DNA of 30,506 nt from Firmicutes bacterium UBA2116 (GCA_002331025.1 DCYG01000008.1:40711-71216), one strand, 5' to 3'; counted from the stretch's first letter, positions 14,490 to 22,842 are shown. Program-made: numbers and translations. Notes: generated by a model from the letters alone, not told the origin.

Positions 14490-16037
14490 ATGAGCCATAA
14501 CGTGCTTGAGATGAAGAATATAATGAAAATTTATCCCAATGGGATAGTTGCCGTCGAAGATGTTACCTTAGAGCTTCAAAAGGGAGAGATACACGCTTTG
14601 TTGGGGGAGAACGGAGCAGGTAAAAGTACCCTGATGAAGGTTTTATTCGGACTTGAATCACCTGAACAAGGGCAGATTTTTTTAAATGGTGAAGAAATAC
14701 AACTAAAGTCTCCCTTAGAAGCAATCAAAAAAGGAATCGGTATGGTTCACCAGCATTTTATGCTTGTTTCCTCATTGACGGTTGCTGAAAATATAGTTCT
14801 TGGCATTGAACCAAAGAAAAGCATTTTTGTTGATATGAACAAAGCGATTGATATCTCCAAAGAATTAGCAAGGAAATATAATTTTGATATAGACGTTACA
14901 CAAAGAGTTGAAGAGCTTCCCGTGGGAATAAAGCAAAAGGTCGAAATATTGAAAGCACTTTACAGAGGCGCCGATATTTTAATATTAGATGAGCCTACAG
15001 CGGTTATCACTCCTCAGGAAACGGAAGAATTGTTTGTACAGCTTAAAAAATTAAAAGAATTGGGACACACATTAATATTTATATCCCATAAGCTTGATGA
15101 AATAAAAACCATATGTGACAGAGCAACCATAATGAAGAGCGGTAAAAGCAAGGGAACATACAAGGTAAGTGAAATATCCACAAATGAAATGTCTAAGCTC
15201 ATGGTTGGAAGAGACGTTGTGATGACATTTGATAAAAAGCCGTTAAGTTTAAAGGAAACTGCATTGAAGGTTCGTAATCTGATAGTTGAAGGAACCACAG
15301 GTGTGGTAAGGGTTGACGATCTATCCTTCGATGTAAAGCAAGGTGAGATTTTCGGCATAGCAGGTGTTGAAGGAAACGGTCAGGGACACCTTGTAGAGGC
15401 ATTGACGGGGCTTACAAAGAAATATTGCGGCGATATATTAATATTTGACCAGGATATCAGCAATAAGAATATAAATGAAATCCGAAAATTAAAGGTATCA
15501 CATATACCCGAAGACAGAATGACCTTGGGGTGTGCGGCCAATATGAATATTATGGATAATTTGCTTTCAAATCAATATCAAAGTTCCGAATATTCCGGCC
15601 GTTTTATGCTTAAATTAAAGAAAATCGAAGAAAGAGTAAATGAATTAATAAAGGAATATTTGATTAAATGCAAATCATATAAGCAAAACGTCGGAATGCT
15701 GTCCGGTGGAAATATACAAAAAGTGGTCGTTGCCAGGGAATTTTCAACAGAACCGAAAATTATAATTGCAAACCAGCCTACGAGAGGTATAGATGTAGGA
15801 GCAGCATCCTTTATAAGACAAAGAATTATCGAATTCAGAGATGCCGGGTGCGCGATAGTACTTATTTCGGCAGACCTGAATGAAGTGTTTGAGCTTAGCG
15901 ACCGTCTTGCTGTAATGTATAAAGGTAAGTTTTCCGGAGTATTTAAGGACGTTAAAAAACTTACGGAAGAAGAATTGGGTAAATACATGCTGGGAATTAA
16001 AAAAGATGAAGTTTTGGAGGGCATAATATATGAATAG
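14490..16037 (+). CDS. Nucleoside ABC transporter, double ATPase subunit (NupO/YufO-like)
   Basis: A 515-residue fusion of two ABC ATPase domains that powers nucleoside import. The first half is canonical: Walker A GENGAGKST (39-47), Q-loop MVHQHFMLV, a divergent signature LPVGIKQKVEI and Walker B DILILDEPTAV. The second half has a degenerate Walker A (GVEGNGQGHLVEAL), a good signature LSGGNIQKV and IIANQPTRGIDVGA in place of the usual Walker B/Glu. This asymmetry is normal for the simple-sugar/nucleoside (CUT2-like) class. GGAGGAAACGAAG is the ribosome site. The end overlaps the first permease by eight bases. The neighbouring BMP lipoprotein and nucleoside enzymes identify the substrate class. 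Confidence 0.95.
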   Translation: MSHNVLEMKNIMKIYPNGIVAVEDVTLELQKGEIHALLGENGAGKSTLMKVLFGLESPEQGQIFLNGEEIQLKSPLEAIKKGIGMVHQHFMLVSSLTVAENIVLGIEPKKSIFVDMNKAIDISKELARKYNFDIDVTQRVEELPVGIKQKVEILKALYRGADILILDEPTAVITPQETEELFVQLKKLKELGHTLIFISHKLDEIKTICDRATIMKSGKSKGTYKVSEISTNEMSKLMVGRDVVMTFDKKPLSLKETALKVRNLIVEGTTGVVRVDDLSFDVKQGEIFGIAGVEGNGQGHLVEALTGLTKKYCGDILIFDQDISNKNINEIRKLKVSHIPEDRMTLGCAANMNIMDNLLSNQYQSSEYSGRFMLKLKKIEERVNELIKEYLIKCKSYKQNVGMLSGGNIQKVVVAREFSTEPKIIIANQPTRGIDVGAASFIRQRIIEFRDAGCAIVLISADLNEVFELSDRLAVMYKGKFSGVFKDVKKLTEEELGKYMLGIKKDEVLEGIIYE

Positions 16038-17100
16038 CAGTAAGAAATTTGATATATTACGTATGGTACTGGCTGTCGGTATCGCGTTGTTAATTTCATT
16101 CTTAATAATTTTAATTGCCAGCGATGAGCCGTTAAGGGCTATATTGGAGTTATTGACCGGACCTTTAAAGAGTACAAGAAGTTTCGGCAATGTTATTGAA
16201 AAAATGATCCCGTTAATATTTACGGGTGTCGGCATAAGCATTATGTTTTCTGCCAATCAGATAAACCTGGCAGGTGAAGGCTCTTTCCACTTGGGAGGCT
16301 TGGTTGCTACATACATAGCACTTAATGCGGCTATCCCCATGGGATTAAGTCCGTGGGTATGCGTATTGATGGCAGGAGTTTTGGGTTCCTTGGTTACTGC
16401 GGTTCCGGCGGTAATGAAAATTAAGACGGATTCCGATGTATTAGTTTCATCTCTCATGATGAATTACATTATAGTTTTCTTTGCAAATTATGTGCTGAAC
16501 TATATTTTAAGAGATCCGAAGGCAGGTGCCGTAGTATCCTTTGCGATACCGGCTCATATTCAGCTTAATTCAATTATTCCCGGAACAAGAATACACCTGG
16601 GATTATTTATTGCATTGGCAGTTGCATTTTTCGGTTATGTGTTACTATATAAAACAAAAATCGGTTATGAAATTCGTGTAACCGGAGAAAACATCGATTT
16701 TGCAAAATATTCGGGAATTAACGTTTTAAAGGTTACGTTAATATCTCAGTTGATAGGCGGATTTATATTCGGTATCGGAGGCGGTGTTGAAATTCTCGGC
16801 ATGTATAATCGTTTTTCATGGACATCATCCTTGGGATACGGCTGGGATGCCATTATCATTACGACCTTGGCCAAAAAAAATCCGTTATATGTTCCTTTTG
16901 CGGCATTTTTTCTTGCATATTTAAGAACGGGCGCTACCAGAATGTCAATTGCCACAAACGTACCAACCGAAATTATTACGGTAGCTCAAGGCATTATAAT
17001 ACTGTTGGTTGTTGCGGAACAGTTTTTAAGCAAGTATAAACATAAAATGATTGCGAAAGAAGCAAGACTCTCTTTAAGCAACGCTAAGGAGGCAGAATAA
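16030..17100 (+). CDS. Nucleoside ABC transporter permease 1 (NupP/YufP-like)
   Basis: A 356-residue inner-membrane permease of the BPD_transp_2 family. About ten hydrophobic segments are visible, starting with residues 10-30 (MVLAVGIALLISFLIILIA). The conserved central loop VTGENIDFAKYSGINVLK and FIFGIGGGVEILGMYNRF are the typical coupling and pore motifs of sugar/nucleoside permeases. The start overlaps the ATPase gene by eight bases, with GGAGGG inside that gene's end, and the stop shares one base with the next ATG, so the three transporter genes are translationally coupled. It should pair with the second permease as a heterodimer. Confidence 0.94.
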   Translation: MNSSKKFDILRMVLAVGIALLISFLIILIASDEPLRAILELLTGPLKSTRSFGNVIEKMIPLIFTGVGISIMFSANQINLAGEGSFHLGGLVATYIALNAAIPMGLSPWVCVLMAGVLGSLVTAVPAVMKIKTDSDVLVSSLMMNYIIVFFANYVLNYILRDPKAGAVVSFAIPAHIQLNSIIPGTRIHLGLFIALAVAFFGYVLLYKTKIGYEIRVTGENIDFAKYSGINVLKVTLISQLIGGFIFGIGGGVEILGMYNRFSWTSSLGYGWDAIIITTLAKKNPLYVPFAAFFLAYLRTGATRMSIATNVPTEIITVAQGIIILLVVAEQFLSKYKHKMIAKEARLSLSNAKEAE

Positions 17101-18023
17101 TGATAGTAGATGCGATTTTATCACCGGAATTTCTGAATGCCACACTGAGGGCCACAACCCCTATACTTTTTGCAACATTGGCATCAGCTGTTGCGTCAAA
17201 ATGCGGAATTATAAATATGGCTCTTGAAGGTATTATGCTGTTTTCAGCATTGTTTGGCGTTTTGTTTTCTGCAATGTTCCAAAGCGGGTTATTAGGACTT
17301 CTCGCAACGATGGTTATGGGCGGGTTAATTGGTCTTTTATTGGCATTTTTCGTACTTAGATTAAAGACAGATGCAATTTTAGCGGCAATAGCTATAAATC
17401 TGATTGCAAACGGAGCAACAATTTTGATTCTGCTTATGCTATCAGGAGACAGAGGGGTTTCATCCTCGGTAAAGTCAGTTCCTTTGCCAAGAATCAGTAT
17501 CCCCGTAATAGAAAACATACCATACCTTGGAGCTGTTTTATCCAATCAAAATGTATTGACGTATGTATCGCTATTGATGGTCGCAGCAGTCCATATATTT
17601 TTATATAAGATGCCTTTAGGACTCAGAATAAGAGCTGTGGGAGAAAATAAGAATGCTGCGGAATCTGTAGGTATAAGTTCTAAAAAAATACAATATATTG
17701 CTTTGGTTATAAGCGGTGTATTAGCATCAATGGGGGGCTTCTTCCTGTCAGGTGGATATATGACATATTTCACAACCGGTATGACTGCGGGAAGAGGTTT
17801 CATTGCCTTAGCGGCAAGTTCAATGGGAGGCAATACTCCTGTGGGCGGTTTCTCAGTGTCACTTCTTTTCGGAGCTGCTTCGGCATTGTCCAACATACTT
17901 CAGCTTGGAAACTGGCCGTATGAAATTATACAGATGCTTCCGTATATAACAACGATTATTGGTTTGGCAATTTACAGCTACGTAAGAATGAAAAAGAGAC
18001 AAAAATTAAGCGACAGAGGGTAA
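17100..18023 (+). CDS. Nucleoside ABC transporter permease 2 (NupQ/YufQ-like)
   Basis: A 307-residue multi-pass membrane permease, shorter than its partner, as usual for the second subunit of nucleoside importers. The family loop AVGENKNAAESVGISSKKIQ (the EAA-like coupling region), GGFFLSGGYMTYFTTGMTAGRGFIALAASSMGG and NTPVGGFSVSLLFGAASAL are characteristic. Its ATG overlaps the previous TAA by one base (TAATG), with AAGGAGGC upstream in the partner gene. It completes the lipoprotein - ATPase - permease - permease set, after which the operon turns to nucleoside cleavage. Confidence 0.94.
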   Translation: MIVDAILSPEFLNATLRATTPILFATLASAVASKCGIINMALEGIMLFSALFGVLFSAMFQSGLLGLLATMVMGGLIGLLLAFFVLRLKTDAILAAIAINLIANGATILILLMLSGDRGVSSSVKSVPLPRISIPVIENIPYLGAVLSNQNVLTYVSLLMVAAVHIFLYKMPLGLRIRAVGENKNAAESVGISSKKIQYIALVISGVLASMGGFFLSGGYMTYFTTGMTAGRGFIALAASSMGGNTPVGGFSVSLLFGAASALSNILQLGNWPYEIIQMLPYITTIIGLAIYSYVRMKKRQKLSDRG

Positions 18024-18060
18024 TGACTCAATTGCATATCTATTGATAATGGAGGTATAA

Positions 18061-18993
18061 ATGAACAAACGTAACATAATAATTGACTGTGATCCGGGTA
18101 TAGATGATGTGGTTGCACTTTGCTTTGCATTTGCAAATGAAGATAAATTTAATATATTGGGTATTACTACGGTTGCAGGCAATCAAACGATAGAAAAAGT
18201 AACAAAAAATACAATCGGATTAATGTCATTTCTTAACAAGGATATAAAAATAGCACAAGGAGCAAAGTGCCCTTTAATAAGGGAAAAGCGCCCTGCAATC
18301 AATGTTCACGGAGAAAACGGAGTTGGAGATTATGAATTTCCCCACACGAAGGAATTATATTCAAACAATGCGGTGCTTTTTTTAAGAGATACAATAATGT
18401 CTTCCCGGGAAAAGGTAACGCTGGTTCCCATCGGTCCATTGACCAATATTGCGCTGCTCATCAAAGCATTCCCGGAGGTTGCAGAAAATATAGAGCTCTT
18501 ATCTATTATGGGCGGTTCGACAACAGTAGGCAATACTACGCCTGTTGCGGAATTTAACGTATGGGCTGACCCTGAAGCGGCAAGAATAGTTTTTGATTCA
18601 AAGCTTCCCATCGTTATGAGCGGATTAAATGTGACTCATTCAACGGGACTTTTCAGAGAAGATGTTAATGAGCTTTTAAAAAGCAACGGCAGAGTTACTA
18701 AAATGTGCGGAGACATATTGAATTTTTATTTCCGAGGCGACCATGTTAATAACGGAACATTCACTCCGATACATGATGCCAGCGCTTTTATGTATTTAAT
18801 TCATCCCGAGTTATATACCTGCAGACACATGGATGTAAAGGTTGACTGCTCAGAGGAATTAAGCAGAGGAAACACCGTATGTGACGTAAGAGAATGGATT
18901 AATTACGATGAGTCGTATCCAAAGGTTTTAACAGGTGTGGACCTTAACAAGTTCAGGGAAATACTGTTGGAAGACCTGAAAAAATTAGACTAA
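18061..18993 (+). CDS. iunH: Inosine-uridine preferring nucleoside hydrolase family protein
   Basis: Calcium-dependent N-ribohydrolase that splits ribonucleosides into base and free ribose; 310 residues, normal length. The defining DxDPGxDD metal motif is complete at residues 9-16 (DCDPGIDD), with VPIGPLTNIALL, GGSTTVGNTTPVAEFNVWADPEAA, SGLNVTHSTGLF and PIHDASAF (metal-ligand aspartate) following. Substrate preference (purine, pyrimidine or both) is not readable. GGAGGT precedes the ATG. Located after the permeases and before ribokinase, it should supply that enzyme with ribose. It gives a hydrolytic route alongside the phosphorolytic route of deoD. The symbol is for the family and not proof of specificity. 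Confidence 0.93.
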   Translation: MNKRNIIIDCDPGIDDVVALCFAFANEDKFNILGITTVAGNQTIEKVTKNTIGLMSFLNKDIKIAQGAKCPLIREKRPAINVHGENGVGDYEFPHTKELYSNNAVLFLRDTIMSSREKVTLVPIGPLTNIALLIKAFPEVAENIELLSIMGGSTTVGNTTPVAEFNVWADPEAARIVFDSKLPIVMSGLNVTHSTGLFREDVNELLKSNGRVTKMCGDILNFYFRGDHVNNGTFTPIHDASAFMYLIHPELYTCRHMDVKVDCSEELSRGNTVCDVREWINYDESYPKVLTGVDLNKFREILLEDLKKLD

Positions 18994-19000
18994 ACAGACA

Positions 19001-19033
19001 GAGGGGACGGTTCTCACTGACTGCGTTCAGAAC
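19001..19033. repeat. Remnant of a GGGGACGGTTCT-type dispersed repeat
   Basis: GAGGGGACGGTTCTCACTG is followed by TTCAGAAC, giving a five-base GTTCT/AGAAC stem, after which the expected mirror CGTCCCC is missing. The full palindromic form is known as an intergenic repeat in Firmicutes. This copy appears decayed on its right side. It fills the gap between the nucleoside hydrolase and ribokinase genes. Confidence 0.5.
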
Positions 19034-19062
19034 AATAAAGATAATGCAATGAGGAGATTATT

Positions 19063-19959
19063 ATGGGCAAAATTGTTGTTGTAGGTTCAATCAATGCAGA
19101 TATGGTTTTTACTTCCGACATCAGACCAAAAGCAGGAGAGACTGTTCTTGGAAACACTTTTTCGCTGATACCGGGAGGGAAAGGTGCAAATCAAGCGGTA
19201 GCAGCATCCAAATTAGGAGCTGAAAGTTTCATGGTTGGTTGTGTAGGTAACGACCCAAATGGAGAATTTTCAATAAACAACCTTAAATCCATGGGAGTAA
19301 ACACGGATTGTGTTGAGATATTAAATGATGTCAGTACCGGTGTAGCCAATATAGTTGTTGCGGAAAATGACAACAGCATTATAGTGATAGCAGGGGCTAA
19401 TACTCATCTTACAGAGGATATTATAGATAAATACAAGGATGTAATACAATCAGCCGATATGGTTTTAATGCAGCTTGAAGTACCTTTAAGCACCGTTGAA
19501 TATACATTGAGACTGTGCAGTGAAAATAATGTTAAGGTTCTTTTGAATCCGGCACCTGCGGCAAAATTAAACAGCAATATTATCAATAAAGCAACTTATA
19601 TAACTCCGAATGAACATGAGCTTAAGCTGTTGTTTGGTGAAAGCAGTATAGATGATATATTGAAGCAATATCCCAATAAGCTTATAGTGACAATGGGCTC
19701 AGAGGGAGTAAAATATTTTGACGGACAAGAAATCAAACTTATACCTTCTTATGAGGTTGAGGTTGTTGATACGACAGGGGCAGGAGATACATTTTGCGGA
19801 AGTCTCGGTTCAGCTCTTGTAAGAGGTGAAAGTTTAGAAGAAGCAATCAGGTTTGCAAATAAGTCAGCCGGTCTTTCAATAACCAAATTAGGTGCACAAA
19901 GCGGAATGCCTACCTTGGAACAATTGAGTCAGGAAGGAAAAACTAAAAAGAAGTATTAA
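19063..19959 (+). CDS. rbsK: Ribokinase
   Basis: PfkB-family kinase, 298 residues, that phosphorylates ribose to ribose-5-phosphate with ATP. The N-terminal GSINADMVF (8-16) and PGGKGANQAVAASKLG (37-52) bind ribose; the C-terminal DTTGAGDTF (236-244) carries the catalytic base Asp242 and the anion hole. GAGGAG precedes the ATG. It is the last gene of the nucleoside operon, directly after the nucleoside hydrolase that makes free ribose, so imported nucleosides can enter the pentose phosphate pool. No ribose transporter or rbs regulator is present, which supports internally produced ribose as the substrate. A strong hairpin follows. Confidence 0.95.
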   Translation: MGKIVVVGSINADMVFTSDIRPKAGETVLGNTFSLIPGGKGANQAVAASKLGAESFMVGCVGNDPNGEFSINNLKSMGVNTDCVEILNDVSTGVANIVVAENDNSIIVIAGANTHLTEDIIDKYKDVIQSADMVLMQLEVPLSTVEYTLRLCSENNVKVLLNPAPAAKLNSNIINKATYITPNEHELKLLFGESSIDDILKQYPNKLIVTMGSEGVKYFDGQEIKLIPSYEVEVVDTTGAGDTFCGSLGSALVRGESLEEAIRFANKSAGLSITKLGAQSGMPTLEQLSQEGKTKKKY

Positions 19960-19980
19960 AAATGAAAAAGTCCATATAAA

Positions 19981-20014
19981 ATGAAAAAGAACTATGCGAA
20001 TAGTTCTTTTTCAT
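19981..20014. terminator. Terminator of the nucleoside operon
   Basis: Perfect 15-base arms (19981-19995 and 20000-20014, ATGAAAAAGAACTAT and complement) with a GCGA loop, then GTCTTTT. It lies between rbsK and the convergent cold-shock gene and can serve both strands. Confidence 0.85.
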
Positions 20015-20080
20015 GTCTTTTGAAATATCTTAATATAATTATTGCAATATCTATATTAAATATTATTTCGTAAACAAATA

Positions 20081-20281
20081 TTATGCTAAAGTAACATTGT
20101 TAGCTTGAGGTCCTTTTTGACCGTCAACTATATCAAAGTTTACTTTTTGGCCTTCTTCAAGAGTTTTGAATCCATCTGAAGCTATTGCAGAGAAATGTAC
20201 GAATACATCCTTGCCATCATCGCAAGATATAAAACCAAAACCTTTTTTTGAATCAAACCATTTAACTGTGCCTGTTTTCAT
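20081..20281 (-). CDS. csp: Cold-shock domain protein
   Basis: A 66-residue single cold-shock domain, an OB fold that binds single-stranded RNA/DNA and melts RNA structure. Both RNA-binding motifs are intact: RNP1-like KKGFGFI (13-19) and RNP2-like DVFVHFSAI (25-33), after MKTGTVKWFDSKKG. This is the major CspA-like class of Firmicutes. The ribosome site GGAGGA lies eight bases upstream. The predicted transcript start leaves a leader of only about 30 bases, unlike the long cold-responsive leaders of some csp genes, so it may be expressed constitutively. Monocistronic on the reverse strand. Confidence 0.97.
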   Translation of the reverse strand: MKTGTVKWFDSKKGFGFISCDDGKDVFVHFSAIASDGFKTLEEGQKVNFDIVDGQKGPQANNVTLA

Positions 20282-20316
20282 TAAAAAAATCCTCCGATAT
20301 TAAAAAAGATATCTGT

Positions 20317-20345
20317 ATTGTAACAGTTTTCCATTAAAAATGCAA
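20317..20345 (-). promoter_or_regulatory. Promoter of the cold-shock gene
   Basis: Reverse strand: TTGCAT (20345-20340), a 17-base spacer and TACAAT (20322-20317), about 36 bases before the start codon. The remainder of the gap to 20477 is AT-rich, with only a weak TATGCTT/AAGCATA dyad at 20390-20411. Confidence 0.7.
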
Positions 20346-20477
20346 TACATATTTATTAAAAAAATGATAAATAATTTTCATAATTGAGATATGCTTAGAA
20401 TTTAAAGCATAGTTTAGACAATGAGAAAAAAAGAAAATGTTTTTCTGCGGAAAATTATGTGCATAAATATTAGTGTT

Positions 20478-20506
20478 TTGACATGATATGCGCAATTTAT
20501 TATTAA
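20478..20506 (+). promoter_or_regulatory. Distal promoter of the LCP gene pair
   Basis: TTGACA at 20478-20483, a 17-base spacer and TATTAA at 20501-20506. It points toward the LCP genes, about 250 bases from the first start. Confidence 0.5.
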
Positions 20507-20558
20507 TGCCGACTAGCTTTCGGGAAAATATTTAGTTTGAATTAGTATTAATAAATAT

Positions 20559-20587
20559 TTGAAATTAATTTAATGCTTTGATATAAT
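20559..20587 (+). promoter_or_regulatory. Proximal promoter of the LCP gene pair
   Basis: TTGAAA at 20559-20564, a 17-base spacer and TATAAT at 20582-20587. Transcription would begin near 20594, directly at the 5' side of the structured leader. Confidence 0.75.
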
Positions 20588-20594
20588 AAATACA

Positions 20595-20693
20595 CAGATG
20601 AAACAAAGACATACGTCTTTGTCTGAATATGTATTTATTGTATCGGTGTGAAGCAAGCCGATAAGCGGCTTGCACTTATGATAGAATACATAT
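20595..20693 (+). ncRNA. Structured 5' leader of the LCP genes (unassigned)
   Basis: Three perfect helices are visible in order. ACAAAGAC/GTCTTTGT is at 20603-20610 and 20615-20622, with an ATAC loop. ATATGTATT/AATACATAT is at 20627-20635 and 20685-20693. Inside that, GCAAGCCG/CGGCTTGC is at 20653-20660 and 20666-20673. The closed long-range stem with an inner hairpin, starting at the predicted transcript start and ending about 60 bases before the ATG, looks like a cis-regulatory leader. It does not match a riboswitch class I can recognise, and has no T-run terminator. Whether it folds in vivo is unknown. Confidence 0.45.
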
Positions 20694-20753
20694 ATCAATG
20701 AACTGAGTATAATTGAAACATTAATATGGCAAAATTAATATTTAGGGGAACAT

Positions 20754-21722
20754 ATGATAAAGCATTTTTTTAAGATATTTTTTGCATCGGTTATTTTTCT
20801 TACGGTTGTATTGAGTGTGACTGCTTTAGGATATATTGTTTTTGTCGATAAGGACATGGTTATTGGAAAAATTCAAATAAAAGAAACAAATAAAACAATA
20901 AACACGTCAAGTATATATGAGTCAAGTACGTTTGATTACAGCACGACCGTTGGCACGCTTGCTAAAAACAGTAAACGATTCAATGTTCTCGTTGTCGGAC
21001 TTGAAAATACGAGGACAGATACTATAATTTTGGCAAGTTATGATACGGAAAGTAAAGATGCAGATTTAATATCTGTACCGAGAGATACATATTATCCGAG
21101 AAACATCGATGATGAAGCAGAATTTAAAAAGATTAATGCTGTTTATTCTCAGGAAGGAATAGAAAGCTTGACCGCATCTGTTCAGAAATTGCTTGGAATA
21201 CCTGTCGACAAATATGTGATTATAGATTATGAAGCAGTAATTTCATGCGTAGATAAATTAGGCGGCGTTGAGGTAGATGTTCCGTTCCATATGGTATATT
21301 CAGACCCATATGATAAACCACCGCTATATATAGACATACCTGAAGGCAGGCAGCTGCTTGACGGTGAGCAGTCTTTAAAATTCTTAAGATACAGAAAAGG
21401 ATACAGCAATCAAGACTTGGGCAGAATTGAAGCACAGCAGCAGTTTATAAAATCAGCAGCAAAGAAAGCTCTGGGATTTGAACTTCCATCCCTTATAAGA
21501 GAAGCATATTCATATATAGATACTAATTTAAATGTAACTGATTTAATCAGCTTAGCCGGCAGTTTAATGGGATTTTCAACAGATAATATAAGTATGAATA
21601 CCCTGCCCGGAAAGGAAGCACCATTAGAAGGTTTGTCATTTTATTTACCGGATAATGAAGATATAGCTGAAATGGTATTAGATATGTACAGTACGACAGA
21701 AAACAAACCACAAAACAATTGA
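20754..21722 (+). CDS. LCP-family (LytR-CpsA-Psr) wall polymer transferase, first copy
   Basis: A 322-residue single-pass membrane protein: a short cytoplasmic start, one transmembrane helix at about residues 7-31, then an extracellular LCP domain from about residue 78. LCP proteins transfer lipid-linked anionic polymers such as teichoic acid or capsule to peptidoglycan. Motifs are present: RTDTIILASYD, ISVPRDTYYP (conserved arginine), KINAVYSQEG, the long VDKYVIIDYEAVISCVDKLGGVEVDVPF and FLRYRKGYSNQDLGRIEAQQQFI with phosphate-contacting arginines. It is paired with a homologue 19 bases downstream. AGGGGA precedes the ATG. The first in a transcript with a structured leader. The polymer it handles cannot be told; no polymer-synthesis genes are near. 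Confidence 0.92.
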   Translation: MIKHFFKIFFASVIFLTVVLSVTALGYIVFVDKDMVIGKIQIKETNKTINTSSIYESSTFDYSTTVGTLAKNSKRFNVLVVGLENTRTDTIILASYDTESKDADLISVPRDTYYPRNIDDEAEFKKINAVYSQEGIESLTASVQKLLGIPVDKYVIIDYEAVISCVDKLGGVEVDVPFHMVYSDPYDKPPLYIDIPEGRQLLDGEQSLKFLRYRKGYSNQDLGRIEAQQQFIKSAAKKALGFELPSLIREAYSYIDTNLNVTDLISLAGSLMGFSTDNISMNTLPGKEAPLEGLSFYLPDNEDIAEMVLDMYSTTENKPQNN

Positions 21723-21741
21723 TTAAAGGCGGAAACTAAAA

Positions 21742-22761
21742 ATGAAACAGTTTTTTAAAATATTTATATTTTCATTTATAATATTTTCCTTAGTGGCAAC
21801 AACAGGAATATATACTTATACTAAATATTTATCACCCATAGATCCGGATGACATCATAATCGGTGAAGAAGATAATTCAGAAGATGACGATGATGATTCG
21901 GCTCAAACTCCTTTAGAAAAAGCAATGAAAGACAGTAAAAGAATAAATGTTCTGTTGGTCGGACTGGAAGGTCCGAGATCAGATACAATAATGCTGGCAA
22001 GCTATGACAGAAAAACGAAGGAAGCAAACATCATATCGATTCCGAGAGATACATATTATTACAGAGAGGGATATGAAAAATATTCAGACGTGCAAAAAAT
22101 CAACGCCGTATACGGTATGGAAAAGGAAGGAATTCAAGCTTTGATGAAAGCAGTTGAGGAATTGACGGGAATTCCTGTCGACAATTATGTCACAATTGAA
22201 TATGATGGACTCAAGGCTGCCGTGAATGCAGTAGGAGGAGTTGAGTTTGAAGTTCCGTTTCATATGAGATATATTGACCCATACGATAACCCTCCACATG
22301 GATTTGTTATTAATGTTCCTGCCGGCAAACAGCTTATTAAGGGTGACAAAGCATTGGAACTGTTAAGATTCAGAAAATCAAATATTGATGGATACAGGAG
22401 CTATCCCAACGGTGACCTTGGCAGAGTCCAGACACAGCAGCAGTTCATAAAGGCTGCCGTAAAGAAATCATTGAGCTTAAAGCTTCCGAGTGTAATAAGT
22501 GCTGTCTATCCTCATGTTAAAACAGACTTGACTTTAAGTGATATGCTCGGTTTGACCAAGGATGTAATAGGATTTTCAACAGAAAATTTAGAAACCATCA
22601 CACTTCCCGGTACTGACAGGATGCTTGGCAAATATTCCTTTTATTTAGCTGACGGCGAGAAAATAACAGAACTGGTTTATGATATGTATAATGTGAATTT
22701 AACTGCAAATTCAGAGGATGCAAGTAATGAGGATGATAGTGTGGCACATGCCAACGAATAA
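21742..22761 (+). CDS. LCP-family wall polymer transferase, second copy
   Basis: A 339-residue paralogue of the preceding protein with the same plan: transmembrane helix at about residues 5-28, then an LCP domain with RSDTIMLASYD, ISIPRDTYYY, KINAVYGMEKEG, VDNYVTIEYDGLKAAVNAVGGVEFEVPF and LLRFRKSNIDG...GDLGRVQTQQQFIKAA. It differs in having a strongly acidic stalk (residues about 36-53, a run of Asp and Glu) between membrane and domain, a longer loop before DLGR, and an acidic C-terminal tail. These differences suggest division of labour between the two copies and are not explained by recent duplication alone. Spacing of 19 bases and the ribosome site AAAGGCGGA imply co-translation from one message. 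Confidence 0.92.
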   Translation: MKQFFKIFIFSFIIFSLVATTGIYTYTKYLSPIDPDDIIIGEEDNSEDDDDDSAQTPLEKAMKDSKRINVLLVGLEGPRSDTIMLASYDRKTKEANIISIPRDTYYYREGYEKYSDVQKINAVYGMEKEGIQALMKAVEELTGIPVDNYVTIEYDGLKAAVNAVGGVEFEVPFHMRYIDPYDNPPHGFVINVPAGKQLIKGDKALELLRFRKSNIDGYRSYPNGDLGRVQTQQQFIKAAVKKSLSLKLPSVISAVYPHVKTDLTLSDMLGLTKDVIGFSTENLETITLPGTDRMLGKYSFYLADGEKITELVYDMYNVNLTANSEDASNEDDSVAHANE

Positions 22762-22766
22762 TAAAC

Positions 22767-22821
22767 GGGGACATTCCTTCTCATCTCATAGGGGATGACT
22801 ATAAACGGAAGGCGTGTCCCC
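22767..22821. repeat. GGGGAC...GTCCCC dispersed repeat
   Basis: A 55-bp element beginning GGGGACATTCCTT and ending GGAAGGCGTGTCCCC. The ends are imperfect inverted repeats. Its reverse complement aligns with the nested copy at 11728-11779. It sits between the second LCP gene and ldcA, and its interior contains the rejected upstream start of ldcA (22795). Confidence 0.7.
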
Positions 22822-22842
22822 TTACCGCTAAAGGGGGAAATT

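Noticed and set aside
15014..17545. Long reverse-strand frames under the ABC transporter genes
   Set aside because: They are antisense shadows of a strongly conserved transporter and have no start signals or recognisable domains.
20595..20693. Known riboswitch (cyclic di-GMP, cyclic di-AMP, T-box) before the LCP genes
   Set aside because: None of the conserved loop sequences of these classes is visible; listed only as an unassigned structured leader.
22795..22842. Upstream ATG of ldcA
   Set aside because: It lies within the GGGGAC repeat; ATG 22843 follows AAGGGGGA and matches the family start.
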